A stretch of DNA of 64,000 bases from assembly GCA_019359285.1 (NCBI GenBank), contig JAHHHQ010000028.1:214189-278188 (forward strand), in the 5' to 3' direction. The stretch is from Nodosilinea sp. WJT8-NPBG4 (lineage in GTDB: Bacteria > Cyanobacteriota > Cyanobacteriia > Phormidesmidales > Phormidesmidaceae). Shown in pieces: positions 1 to 7,981 of this stretch. Below the pieces are notes generated by a model. That model saw only the letters and a program-made list of their open reading frames with translations, made no database searches and was not told the DNA's origin. The position numbers and the translations under genes are program-made. Each line of letters starts with the position of its first letter. The first letter of the stretch is position 1.

Positions 1-70
1 CCGATGCCGATTGCCAAGAGGTGCTGTACCATTAGCAACCTGTAGACCCTACCCTCGGCCCGCTGCCTCC

Positions 71-532
71 ATGAAAGGATTCTTCATTGGCCTATCAAAA
101 TTAATTCTGGGCATGGCGATCGCCCTTATTCTGCTGTCGATGGCGGGGGTGGCCACTGCCCGCTACTTCATGGGTCGCCTGTCGGTACTGCCGCCCAAAC
201 CACTGTATGGCGATGAAATGCCGACCGCAGCCCCAGAAGCAGCCCCAGAAGCCCCTGCCGAGCCAGTGGTCGAAGCCCCACCAGCCCCAGCGGAGCCACC
301 GGCAGAGCCCGCCCTCGAACCTGGTACCTACAACGCCACGGTGGTGCAGCCCATTGGCTTGGTTATGCGTGAAGGTCCCGGTGTCGAGTTTCCCCAGGTG
401 GGGGGCGTGGATGTCAACGAAGCGGTGGTGGTGCTCGAAGAACCCGCCAACCAGTCGTGGGTCAAGGTACGAGTGGTGTCTAACGGCCAGGAAGGCTGGG
501 TCAAGGCAGGCAATACCCGCCGCGTCGAATAA
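71..532 (+). CDS. Membrane-anchored bacterial SH3-domain protein
   Basis: The ATG at 71 (MKGFFIGLSK) is chosen over an upstream ATG at 11 because it directly precedes a membrane segment at residues 8-30. The protein is about 153 aa: an N-terminal anchor, a Pro/Ala/Glu-rich linker (about residues 50-85) with a short tandem repeat of Ala-Pro-Glu-Ala, then a C-terminal bacterial SH3 domain with the usual GLVMREGPG and GWVKAGNTR elements. SH3 domains of this kind usually bind cell-wall peptides or other proteins, so a periplasmic or cell-wall role is inferred. The exact ligand cannot be told. It stands alone, with a 231-bp gap before the next gene; that gap holds a CCCTGGCCAGGG palindrome at 653-664. 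Confidence 0.75.
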   Translation: MKGFFIGLSKLILGMAIALILLSMAGVATARYFMGRLSVLPPKPLYGDEMPTAAPEAAPEAPAEPVVEAPPAPAEPPAEPALEPGTYNATVVQPIGLVMREGPGVEFPQVGGVDVNEAVVVLEEPANQSWVKVRVVSNGQEGWVKAGNTRRVE

Positions 533-763
533 CTCCAACCTCTCACTTGAGGCTAGTTTTGCCGTCAGGATTGCTCCTTCTATAGACAGAATGTTAACTA
601 ATCTAACCAAGCCTTAAGCTTGGTATCAGTTCCCCAATGCGGTTTCGTTTGGCCCTGGCCAGGGTGATAGCGTGAGGTCTGAACAGCCCTAGGGTTGGGG
701 TAAGTAGTTTCCATACACAACTGCTGTCCCACTCTTTTGCGGCACACCCCACTTTAAGAACCC

Positions 764-928
764 ATGCATAACCTACAAAAAGACTGGATTGGCTCCGTTG
801 CGATCGCGGCTCTAGGGGCTGGCGTGATTACGACCTTTGCGGTTGCCCAGGGGCAAAACCCACTGGAGGGCCTGGCAATCACCATATTTGCAGCCGTTTC
901 GGCAGTAGCGATCGACCATTTTTTGTAG
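764..928 (+). CDS. Small 54-aa membrane protein, cyanobacterial type
   Basis: This short reading frame runs from ATG at 764 to TAG at 926-928. The product begins MHNLQKDWIGSVAIAALGAG and ends VSAVAIDHFL. It has two hydrophobic stretches (about residues 9-29 and 34-52) separated by a polar AQGQNP turn, so a two-helix membrane hairpin is likely. Codon use is GC-rich like its neighbours and the frame carries a HIP1 site. A strong intrinsic terminator follows 36 bases downstream, supporting a real monocistronic transcript. Function is unknown. The gene is short enough to be missed by automatic annotation. Confidence 0.6.
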   Translation: MHNLQKDWIGSVAIAALGAGVITTFAVAQGQNPLEGLAITIFAAVSAVAIDHFL

Positions 929-963
929 GCCCAGCCCAAACCCCATCTCTATTCTGAATCAGT

Positions 964-1010
964 ACCCCCGACGGTTAGCAGAGCGACTGCTGACTGTCGG
1001 GGGTTGTTGC
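964..1010 (+). terminator. Rho-independent terminator after the 54-aa gene
   Basis: A long stem pairs 964-972 (ACCCCCGAC) with 996-1004 (GTCGGGGGT), continued inward by 974-981 with 987-994, with one G-U pair and a single bulged base on each side. A modest T-rich tail (TTGTTGCT) follows. Its position fits termination of the rightward small gene. The leftward traX-like gene ends at 1073, so the stem might also serve that strand. Confidence 0.6.
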
Positions 1011-1072
1011 TAGGCGGTACCACAGACGTGAACTCCTCTAGCCCTTGGGTTTTAAGAGCTTGCCACCTGCCG

Positions 1073-1723
1073 CTAGTTCAAACCCTGCCGAATCAGCCAC
1101 AGCAGGGCCAGATGGCCAGGATAGAAGGCATAGAACCATCGTGCCTTAGCCCCCCGCTCCCCATTGGCTAACCAGAAGATCAGGGGGACTGCGATCACCG
1201 GCAGTTGAAACGGCCCCTCTAGCCAGGCCCAAAACAGATGAAAACCAACCCAAGCCAACCCCCACAGCACCGTGGGGCGGTAGTAGCGGGTGAGAGCAAT
1301 TAGCCCAATGCCGTAGCTGCTGTAACCCATAGTTAGCAGTTCACTCAGACCCGCCCCCCCAATCCAGATGGGCAGCTGAAATCGGGGAAACCCCCGCACT
1401 AACCGCAAACAAATTAGCCCCAAAAGCAGCTCAAACAAAATATTGGGCCGGGCCGTGTCAAAGGTGACTTGGTAAATGGGCTGAGACACCACGCCTAGCA
1501 CCGCCAACCGCAAACCATAGCGCCCCACATGCTTAGTGTGAGCCTCGCCCTGCACTAGCAGCCAGACAAACAGCGGAAAGCTGATCCGCCCAATTATCCT
1601 GAACCCGATCGCCTCGGGGAAAAACACCACGCCGATGTGATCCACCAGCATGGTCACAGCCGCCAAAACTTTGATCTGGTAGCTAGTTAATCCCTTAGGG
1701 AAAGCACCGGGTCTTGACTGCAA
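1073..1723 (-). CDS. TraX-family integral membrane protein
   Basis: The 216-aa product is almost wholly hydrophobic, with about 6-7 predicted membrane segments. It carries features of the TraX family (PF05857): an N-terminal YQIKVLAAVTMLVDHIG segment, GRISFPLFVWLLVQG, and a C-terminal FYAFYPGHLALLWLIR. TraX of F plasmid acetylates the N-terminus of F-pilin, but chromosomal homologues like this are not tied to conjugation and their substrate is unknown. No in-frame ATG precedes the conserved N-terminus; the start shown is a TTG, so the first residues are uncertain. It is divergent from marC, with 109 bp between the two starts. Confidence 0.75.
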   Translation of the reverse strand: MQSRPGAFPKGLTSYQIKVLAAVTMLVDHIGVVFFPEAIGFRIIGRISFPLFVWLLVQGEAHTKHVGRYGLRLAVLGVVSQPIYQVTFDTARPNILFELLLGLICLRLVRGFPRFQLPIWIGGAGLSELLTMGYSSYGIGLIALTRYYRPTVLWGLAWVGFHLFWAWLEGPFQLPVIAVPLIFWLANGERGAKARWFYAFYPGHLALLWLIRQGLN

Positions 1724-1832
1724 TAGCTGAAACCTGTTTGGACTAGTGATCTATATCTTTGGTCTAACACAGGGTGAAGAGACCGTTTGCTCCGAACAGC
1801 GGTAGATTTGAGGCAGTCTCCTAAGCGACCCT

Positions 1833-2504
1833 ATGCCGATCATTCTGCCGCTGTTTGCCAAAGCCTTTCTGACCCTATTTGTGGTGATTGACCCGGTGGG
1901 GCTAGCGCCCTTATATCTAGCGCTGGTGAGCGATCGCACTGAAGCCGAGCAAACCCAGATTGCCACACGGGCAGTGGCAGTATCAGCCGGTATTCTTCTA
2001 GCCTTTGGGCTCACCGGGGCCTACGTGCTGCACAACCTAGGCATTAGCCTGCAAGCCTTTCAAATTGCGGCAGGGTTTTTGCTGTTTAAGATCGCCCTCG
2101 ACATGATCTTTGTGCACCAGGAGCGCGAGACCGAAGCCGAAGCGCAGGAAGCGGGCACTAAGCAGGATGTTAGCGTGTTCCCCTTGGCAATTCCGCTGAT
2201 TGCCGGACCGGGCAGCTTGGCCAGCATATTGGTGCTGTCGCGGGAGTCAACTAACTATTACCTGGGCCTGAGCGTGGTACTGGCGGCAGCGGGGGTGGTC
2301 TTGCTGCTGTGCTATCTGTTTTTGCTGCTGTCGCGGCCGTTGGCTAAAGTGCTAGGCCAAATTGGCATTAACGTGGTTACCCGAGTGCTGGGGGTGCTGC
2401 TGGCAGCCTTGGCCGTGCAGTACATGCTCGATGGTTTGCTCAGCCTGCTCCAGCTGCCTCCAGCCCAAGCCTTTGGCATCGACACTCCAACCCCTGATTC
2501 CTAA
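1833..2504 (+). CDS. MarC-family membrane protein
   Basis: The 223-aa product has six predicted membrane helices and the MarC/UPF0056 signatures: FVVIDPVGLAPLYLAL near the N-terminus, a hydrophilic loop rich in Glu (about residues 91-110), then FPLAIPLIAGPGSLASIL. The family was once linked to multiple antibiotic resistance, but that role has not held up; the transported substrate is unknown. The start ATG follows a 109-bp divergent region shared with the TraX-like gene. Length and topology are complete, with no sign of damage. Confidence 0.85.
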   Translation: MPIILPLFAKAFLTLFVVIDPVGLAPLYLALVSDRTEAEQTQIATRAVAVSAGILLAFGLTGAYVLHNLGISLQAFQIAAGFLLFKIALDMIFVHQERETEAEAQEAGTKQDVSVFPLAIPLIAGPGSLASILVLSRESTNYYLGLSVVLAAAGVVLLLCYLFLLLSRPLAKVLGQIGINVVTRVLGVLLAALAVQYMLDGLLSLLQLPPAQAFGIDTPTPDS

Positions 2505-2619
2505 GCGCTAGTGCCACGCTTAAGTTCACCCTCCCAAGGCCAAAAACAGACAGCTCTGTAGGGTAAACGGCGATCGCTCTGCCCAATTGAGGGAAACCAC
2601 AAGAATTTAGTGTAAGCGC

Positions 2620-2646
2620 AAAAAAAGACGCCCCGAAGGGCGTCTT
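2620..2646 (-). terminator. Rho-independent terminator of the SLH gene
   Basis: Read on the minus strand, AAGACGCCC pairs with GGGCGTCTT (2625-2633 and 2638-2646 on the plus strand) around a TTCG tetraloop, and seven T residues follow. It lies 40 bases past the stop codon of the leftward SLH-domain gene. This is a textbook intrinsic terminator with a stable UUCG loop. Confidence 0.9.
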
Positions 2647-2685
2647 GTAACACTCGGAAGGACAAAAAATGCAGATTAACCCAGA

Positions 2686-3828
2686 CTAGCGATTGCCGGG
2701 GGTGCGACCACCCTCATCATTGCTGCCGCCGTGGGGACGGGAGTTGCCAGGGTCGCAACCCTCTGCACCATTGCCAATGCCCTGGTTGCAGTTCTGTCTG
2801 CTGTCATCATCATCGTCGTTGTCATCATCGTCGTCATCATCACCGTCGTCACCATCCGTTCCGCCGGTTTCGGTAGTGGTGTCAGTGGTGGTTTCGGTAG
2901 TGGTTTCGGTGGTGGTGGTGATGGTTTCAGTCAGGTTGGAAAAGTTGCTGTTGTTGACGATGTAAGCCGACTCGATGGTTTCGACTTTGCCCATGTAGGC
3001 CAGGGCCTGATAGACAAAGCTACAGGCTTCAGAGCGAGAAACCACCCCAAACAGGTTTAGCTCGGTAATGGTGGGATAGTTCACCAAAATGCCGCGCTCG
3101 ACCAGGGCCGCGATGATGACGCGATACTCGCTGGGGATTTCACTGGCGTCGCTGAAGATGCTCAATAGGCTATCGACTGATTGCCCAGAGGTCACTTGGG
3201 TAATATTCAACCCTCGAGCCAGCATCACCAGCATGTCGAGGCGGGTCATGGTGCCGTTGGTGTCAAACATCCCATTGGAGACCTCTAAAAAGCCCATGGA
3301 GTAGGCTTTTTGGATAGCGCTGTAGGCCCAGTAGCTGCGGTTGACGTTGCGCAGGGTGACGGTTTGACGCGAAGCAGGCATATCAAAGGCCTGGGCAATC
3401 ATCGCCGCGTACTGGGCTTTGGTGAGATTGTTGCTCGGCAGAAAATTTCCGCTGGGGAATCCGCTGACGACTTTAATAGCGGAGAGGCGATAGACAAAAG
3501 CGCTCGCCCAGTAATTGGTGGAAATATCGCTAAAGCTGACCTGGTTGACGTTGGTGGTCGTGGTCGTGGTCGTGGTGCGACGCTGCTGGTAGATGACTTC
3601 GCCCGATTCTACGTCGTCGTCATCGTCATCATCATCATCGTCGTCATCTTTGGTGTGGGCCGCATCGAGGGCCTGGTCGAGCAGAGCTTCGTCTTTGAGC
3701 CAGTTAAAATTTTGAATGGGGCCTTCAGCGGCTAGGGCGATCGCCGCCCCACTGCCGATGGTCAATGTAGCTAAAATCGCCGAAAGCGGTGCTAACCGCA
3801 GTAGCTTAGCCCAGTTAGTTTGAGTCAT
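2686..3828 (-). CDS. Secreted SLH-domain protein with Asp- and Thr-rich tracts
   Basis: The 380-aa product starts with a typical signal peptide (residues 1-34, cleavage near ALAAEG). Next come an acidic run of 12 Asp (about 61-72), an eight-Thr run, then three S-layer-homology-like repeats (about 96-150, 155-208, 222-285), each with the F-x-D/N...YWA pattern. SLH modules anchor proteins to cell-wall polymers or, in cyanobacterial OprB-type porins, to peptidoglycan; no porin barrel is present here. A second Thr/Glu repeat and Asp-rich tract precede a Cys-containing tail with GNGAEGCDPGNSRPHGG. The Asp/Thr tracts are trinucleotide microsatellites and so could vary in length. The gene is monocistronic with its own terminator. 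Confidence 0.85.
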   Translation of the reverse strand: MTQTNWAKLLRLAPLSAILATLTIGSGAAIALAAEGPIQNFNWLKDEALLDQALDAAHTKDDDDDDDDDDDDVESGEVIYQQRRTTTTTTTTNVNQVSFSDISTNYWASAFVYRLSAIKVVSGFPSGNFLPSNNLTKAQYAAMIAQAFDMPASRQTVTLRNVNRSYWAYSAIQKAYSMGFLEVSNGMFDTNGTMTRLDMLVMLARGLNITQVTSGQSVDSLLSIFSDASEIPSEYRVIIAALVERGILVNYPTITELNLFGVVSRSEACSFVYQALAYMGKVETIESAYIVNNSNFSNLTETITTTTETTTETTTDTTTETGGTDGDDGDDDDDDDNDDDDDSRQNCNQGIGNGAEGCDPGNSRPHGGSNDEGGRTPGNR

Positions 3829-4340
3829 TCTCGTTCATTCCCCGTAGAGTCTTTGAAGTGTAATGTTGATGAGGTAGATAGACACTTCCGTAGTGCGGCC
3901 TGAATTTAGCCGACTTCCGCAGTCTGCCCATCTCATCGGTCGAAATTCACAATGCTCCTCATTGCTGAACTCCCATGACGCGCCCGAAACCCTGATGTTG
4001 CAGGGCCAGAGGTACTTTATGGAAATCCTATGCAGCCTTCACAATTCTTTGATAAATAGCGAAATTTTGCCTCTATCCGAGACTTTTCCGCTACTTGATT
4101 GAGAATGCTCCTGTCAACTGAGTTTTCCCTTGATTTATGGCTAAGGAACAGTGTTTAAGAGATTCTCCCTACTGTTCCCTGGCATGGCCATGCGCCCAAG
4201 TGCCGCTGCAGCGTTGTCCCCCGGCCGTGCATCTTCTAAAGGTGCGCAGACTCAACGTGGGCATGGCTTAGATGGACAGCCGTTTCAGTCTAAAAAAGGC
4301 CGCAAATTTCAGTATTGGCGCAGCCTGCGGTGATTTAGGT
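3829..4340. other. Intergenic region upstream of the SLH gene
   Basis: This 512-bp gap lies between the start of the SLH gene and the stop of cnaT, both leftward. It must hold the promoter of the SLH gene. Short open frames occur (for example 4151-4333, about 60 aa) but they lack recognisable domains, ribosome-binding sites or coding-like composition. I see no RNA gene or strong hairpin. Confidence 0.5.
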
Positions 4341-5423
4341 TTAACTGTGGCTGAAGGTGAGAGTCTGGGTCAGGTCAGCGGATTGCTGACGGAATTCCTC
4401 TAGTTTGGCCAGCGCTTTGCCAGTAGTCAGTAGCGTTTGGGCCTCGGCCAAGCCATCTGCGAGGGAGTCAGCGACGCCGCCCTGCCACAGGTAAAACCCG
4501 GCATTCCACAGGGCGGTCTTGGCGAGTTCTGAGTCATTGCCCGCAAGAACGTCTAGCAGGCGATCGCCCATCGTTAGCTCATCACCCAGTTCCACATCGT
4601 CGCCCTCAAGGCCGTAATCGCGAGGGTGCAGCAGCAGGCGGTCGGTCTGCCCCGGATGGTTTACCCCAACGATCGCCGTTCTTCCTCGGGCCAGATCACA
4701 GCTGCCCTCTAGCCCCTTAACCGTAATCCAATCGGTCTGGCCCCGCAGGGCAAAAGTTCCTTTAGCAAACTCCTCGGTGGGCGGGTGGACAAACCCCATT
4801 ACTAAAGTGTGGGGGCCAGCGTAGGGCGACCACAGCAGCTCTACCGTGGCAAAGGGGGGGCGTTTGCCGATTTGCTCGCGGTAGGGCACCAGCCCCTGGG
4901 CCAACGGAAAGTGCTGAGGCAGGTAGACAAAACCCAGGCCTGTGCGGTTGAGCAGGGTGTGGGCCTGATCCAAGCTGTGGGGGCGTAGGTCAACTCCCAG
5001 TTGTTGCCACAGTTCAATCAGTGGAATGCCTTCTTTGGTGGGCATGCGATCGCCCCCGTGCATCACCACCGGCACTCCGGCTGCTGCCAACACCAGGGCG
5101 GTGATGGGGGTGACGGGGGCAGTGCGCGATCGCCCGTCGTAGGGGCAGCTCAGCACTAGAGCATGACGTCTATAGGCGCTGTCGGGGGCGATCGCGGGTA
5201 GGGTCGGCCCTAGCGCAGCGTAGGCATCCAGAGTACCCGCCAGCTCATCGACGGTGGGGCGCTTGATGCGGTGGGCTATCATAAACGCGCCGATCTGAGC
5301 CGGGGTAGCCGTCTGGGTCAGCATCATGCGGGTGGCGGCGGCGGCTTCGGCGCGGGTCAGCGCCCTAGAGGTGTGGCTACCGCTGCCAACTTGCTTGAGC
5401 AAATCCCGAAACTCATGGCTCAT
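4341..5423 (-). CDS. cnaT: CnaT-like protein (anthranilate phosphoribosyltransferase family)
   Basis: The 360-aa product has the TrpD/nucleoside-phosphorylase fold signatures: an N-terminal helical segment with LTRAEAAAATRMMLTQTATPAQIGAFMIAHRIK, then a central VLSCPYDGRSRTAPVTPITALVLAAAGVPVVMHGG region. The phosphate-binding loop is altered relative to true TrpD (PYDGRSRTAP). In Anabaena PCC 7120 such a gene (all0601, cnaT) sits beside ntcB and is needed for expression of the nir operon by an unknown mechanism. Here it follows ntcB on the same strand with a 44-bp gap, so the same role is inferred. It is very unlikely to be the tryptophan-pathway enzyme. Confidence 0.8.
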   Translation of the reverse strand: MSHEFRDLLKQVGSGSHTSRALTRAEAAAATRMMLTQTATPAQIGAFMIAHRIKRPTVDELAGTLDAYAALGPTLPAIAPDSAYRRHALVLSCPYDGRSRTAPVTPITALVLAAAGVPVVMHGGDRMPTKEGIPLIELWQQLGVDLRPHSLDQAHTLLNRTGLGFVYLPQHFPLAQGLVPYREQIGKRPPFATVELLWSPYAGPHTLVMGFVHPPTEEFAKGTFALRGQTDWITVKGLEGSCDLARGRTAIVGVNHPGQTDRLLLHPRDYGLEGDDVELGDELTMGDRLLDVLAGNDSELAKTALWNAGFYLWQGGVADSLADGLAEAQTLLTTGKALAKLEEFRQQSADLTQTLTFSHS

Positions 5424-5467
5424 AGAGACTGCTAACCCTGGGAAAAAGGGGTTCGTAAAGGATGATT

Positions 5468-6394
5468 CTAACTGTAAGACACCGCTGCGGGTCTGGGACG
5501 GGTGGGGGTAGCTAGGCTCTGCACCAGATCGTGAAACCGCTGAATGGGGGGAATCACCAGGCGATCGCGAGTGGTCACCAACACCACCGAGCGGGTCAGC
5601 ACCGGCGCTTCAGTAGGGCGCACCGCTAGGGTGGGGTCATCATGACAGTCGCCCAGGGCCGACTGGGGCAGCAGCGCGACAAAGTTACCCTGGCGAATCA
5701 CTCCTCGAAAGGCATCAAGGGTGTTGAGTTCCATCGCTGGGTTAAACACCTCGCCCCGGTCTTGAAACTGTTGCTGCACCAACCGCGCCATGCCGTAGCC
5801 GTCTTTGAAAATAATCTGCGGAAACCGGGCTAGCATCTCCCAGGAGATCGCGGGCTGACGGGCCAGGGCGTGGTTGCCCGCCATCAGCACCTCAATCGAC
5901 TCTTCAAAAAGAGGGGTAACCACCATTTCGGGCTGGGTGGTGAGGCGGGGGTTATCCATCACAATAGCCAGATCAACTAGGCCGTCGCGCAGCACCTTGA
6001 GGGAGCGATCGCTGCCCAAGGCCGTCACCCGCAGCTGCACCTGGGGATATTCTGAGCAAAACTGTTGGAGAACTGGCGGCAGCACCGTAGCACACACCGA
6101 CTGAATCGCCGCCACGCAGAGCTCGGGCTGCTTGCCGGCCATCAGGTCGGCAATATCTTTAGAAACCTGCATCCAGTCTTGGTAGATGCGCCGGGCCTTG
6201 GGCAGCAAGCGCTCTCCGGCCACCGTGAGTTTGGCCTGGGCCCCCCGGTGAAACAACGGCGCGTCCAGCTCGGCCTCCAGGGCCTGGACCTGGCGACTGA
6301 CAGTGGACTGCGTCACCGCGCACTGTTGCGCCGCCGCCTGAAAGCTGCCGGTTTCAGCCACCGATAAAAACGCTTGGAGCTGCTCTATGCGCAT
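5468..6394 (-). CDS. ntcB: LysR-type nitrogen regulator NtcB
   Basis: The 308-aa product starts MRIEQLQAFLSVAETGSFQ with a LysR winged helix-turn-helix (residues 1-60, including CAVTQSTVSRQVQALEAEL) and a C-terminal periplasmic-binding-protein-like effector domain (about 90-295). NtcB activates nirA-type operons in response to nitrite in cyanobacteria. Identity rests on the N-terminal sequence, which resembles known NtcB, and on context: cnaT follows it, with the nirB-position gene and nirA upstream. A perfect ATC-N9-GAT LysR box and a terminator-like hairpin lie in its leader, suggesting autoregulation or attenuation. Confidence 0.82.
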   Translation of the reverse strand: MRIEQLQAFLSVAETGSFQAAAQQCAVTQSTVSRQVQALEAELDAPLFHRGAQAKLTVAGERLLPKARRIYQDWMQVSKDIADLMAGKQPELCVAAIQSVCATVLPPVLQQFCSEYPQVQLRVTALGSDRSLKVLRDGLVDLAIVMDNPRLTTQPEMVVTPLFEESIEVLMAGNHALARQPAISWEMLARFPQIIFKDGYGMARLVQQQFQDRGEVFNPAMELNTLDAFRGVIRQGNFVALLPQSALGDCHDDPTLAVRPTEAPVLTRSVVLVTTRDRLVIPPIQRFHDLVQSLATPTRPRPAAVSYS

Positions 6395-6427
6395 TTTTGA
6401 CAGGTATCCACACCGCTGCTAGCAAAA

Positions 6428-6453
6428 CGGCCTAACGGGGTTTCGTTAGGCCG
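6428..6453 (-). terminator. Terminator-like hairpin in front of ntcB
   Basis: A perfect 10-bp stem, CGGCCTAACG / CGTTAGGCCG (6428-6437 with 6444-6453), with a six-base loop. On the minus strand it is followed by TTTTGCT. It lies 34 bases ahead of the ntcB start codon and downstream of the nirB-position gene. It could end transcripts from that gene or act as an attenuator in the ntcB leader. Confidence 0.6.
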
Positions 6454-6489
6454 CCCTTGTCTTGATTAGCAGATCGCCCTCCCCCACTT

Positions 6490-6510
6490 GGTATCAAAAG
6501 TAGCGATACC
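6490..6510. promoter_or_regulatory. Candidate LysR-type operator upstream of ntcB
   Basis: GGTATC and GATACC are separated by nine bases, giving a perfect ATC-N9-GAT core, the classic LysR-family T-N11-A dyad. The centre is about 106 bp upstream of the ntcB start. Binding by NtcB itself or by another LysR protein is inferred only. Confidence 0.5.
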
Positions 6511-6669
6511 TGGTTTGGGCGGCTGGGGTTTTCGGCGAAAAGCTGCGAGCCGCAAGCCTGGCCAGTTTACTCTAGCCCTTGCCTGATGGACGCTTCATCC
6601 TTAAGTCTTGCCCAGCGACGGGCCAGTATTTGACCAAGTTTAGATATGACTCAGCTTTAACAGCCTAAG

Positions 6670-6719
6670 GGTTTAGGGTTTAAGGTGCAGGGCAGGTTGT
6701 GAACCTTAAACCCTAAACC
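6670..6719. repeat. Perfect 17-bp inverted repeat (GGTTTAGGGTTTAAGGT type)
   Basis: GGTTTAGGGTTTAAGGT at 6670-6686 is the exact reverse complement of 6703-6719, with a 16-base loop. A related element is at 62788-62829, so this looks like a dispersed palindromic family. It has no T-tail in either direction; it sits 67 bp past the stop of the nirB-position gene and may also stabilise that transcript's 3' end. Confidence 0.7.
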
Positions 6720-6785
6720 TTGAACCCCCACTAACCTGTGACCTTTGGCTTGGTAGCCTGCTAGAAGTAGAAACGATTAAACCGA

Positions 6786-7931
6786 TTAGGCTTGTAGCTG
6801 ACGTAGGGCCGCCTCAGCGTGGAGCTGCACCCCAGAGTCTGGATCTTGCAGCAGCGATCGCAGCACAGGCTCTAGCCCTGGATCGCCCATTTGCCCCAGG
6901 GCCAGCACCAGGTGGCGACGCAGGGTGCTGTTTTCAGCGGCGGGCGGCAACAGCTGTAGCCAGTTCGCCAAGGCCGAGGTGGCTAGCGAACGATGGTCGG
7001 GGGACACAGCGGCCATACCCTGCACCAGGGCCAACCTGGCGGGATGCTCCAACCGATCCCAGGCTTGAATCAGGCCTTCGAGGGCCGTGGCGGTATTCTG
7101 CCAGTTCAAGGCCTGCACAGTAAAAACCTGAAGGGCTTCAGGGGTACCGGGGGTTTGCAGCAGCTGTAGCAGAGGAACTGCCGCTGCCGTACTCGACAGC
7201 CGGCCCAAAGCGTAGGCGGCCTGCTGGGCCACCCGTTCATCCGCATCTCTGAGCAGCGGCGTGAGGGCGTCGATCAGCTGTTGGGCAGGCAGGCAGAATC
7301 GCAGTCCCAGCAGCCCCCGCACCGCAGCCGCCCGCACCGCCACGGCCGAATCCCCTAAACTTTGCTGCACCAAGGGCAGCAGGGTGGGGTCGGCAAAGGC
7401 GCTGAGGGCATCGAGGGCGGTGGCCCGCACGGGCGATCGCGCATCGGCCATCGCTAGCTTCAGCCAAGGAATAGTGGCGGGGTGGTGAATGCGGGCTAGA
7501 GCCTGCACCGCAGCGGGCCGCAGGGCGGGTTGAGCGAGCTGCTCGCCCAGGGCGGCGATCGCCCCGGGGCCGATCTGAGTCAGGGCTGCCGCCATCGCCT
7601 GGCGCAGGTCTTCATCGGTCGTGGTAGCAAAGGTGTTAACCAGGGCGGCAATCACTTCGGGGCGGTCAAACTCTCCCAGAGCGCGGGCCGCAAACCAGCG
7701 GGCCTCCCAATCGCACTCGTTATTTTGCAGCATAGCCAGCAGATCGTCCAAGGCGGCATCGCCTAGATCCGCGACCTGGCGCGACTGCTCCCAGCGATCG
7801 TGAAAGTCTCCGGCGCACAGCCTGGCCACTACAGTTCGGGTAGCCGCCGATGGGGATGATGAAACCGCAAACTGATCAAAAGGGGACACAGGGCGCTCCT
7901 GGTTGGCTCTGGGACTGGCCGCGACGGGCAT
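6786..7931 (-). CDS. nirB: HEAT-repeat protein in the nirB position
   Basis: The start chosen is the ATG at 7931 (MPVAASPRAN). The open frame runs further upstream to 8048, but that would run through the nirA control region. The 381-aa product is built from about nine HEAT-like helical repeats with the PBS-lyase pattern (for example DWEARWFAARALGEFDRPEV and DARSPVRATALDALSAFADP), from about residue 50 to the end. In Anabaena PCC 7120 the gene between nirA and ntcB (all0605, nirB) is needed for full nitrite reductase activity and for keeping nir expression low without inducer. The symbol is assigned from gene order; a chaperone or assembly role for nitrite reductase is inference. It is divergent from nirA. 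Confidence 0.65.
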   Translation of the reverse strand: MPVAASPRANQERPVSPFDQFAVSSSPSAATRTVVARLCAGDFHDRWEQSRQVADLGDAALDDLLAMLQNNECDWEARWFAARALGEFDRPEVIAALVNTFATTTDEDLRQAMAAALTQIGPGAIAALGEQLAQPALRPAAVQALARIHHPATIPWLKLAMADARSPVRATALDALSAFADPTLLPLVQQSLGDSAVAVRAAAVRGLLGLRFCLPAQQLIDALTPLLRDADERVAQQAAYALGRLSSTAAAVPLLQLLQTPGTPEALQVFTVQALNWQNTATALEGLIQAWDRLEHPARLALVQGMAAVSPDHRSLATSALANWLQLLPPAAENSTLRRHLVLALGQMGDPGLEPVLRSLLQDPDSGVQLHAEAALRQLQA

Positions 7932-7981
7932 CGGTCTCTTACACCATAAGACCTGAACTTGGGTTTCCCAAGGGTTGACTA

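Noticed and set aside
2693..3735. Several open frames opposite the SLH gene (Ser- and Val/Ile-rich)
   Set aside because: They are antisense to the Asp/Thr repeat tracts, which lack stops by composition.
4151..4333. 60-aa frame upstream of the SLH gene
   Set aside because: No domain, no ribosome-binding site, and residues look random (Arg/Lys/Ser-rich); probably non-coding.
4341..5423. Tryptophan-pathway trpD
   Set aside because: The phosphoribosyl-binding loop differs and the gene sits beside ntcB, as cnaT does.
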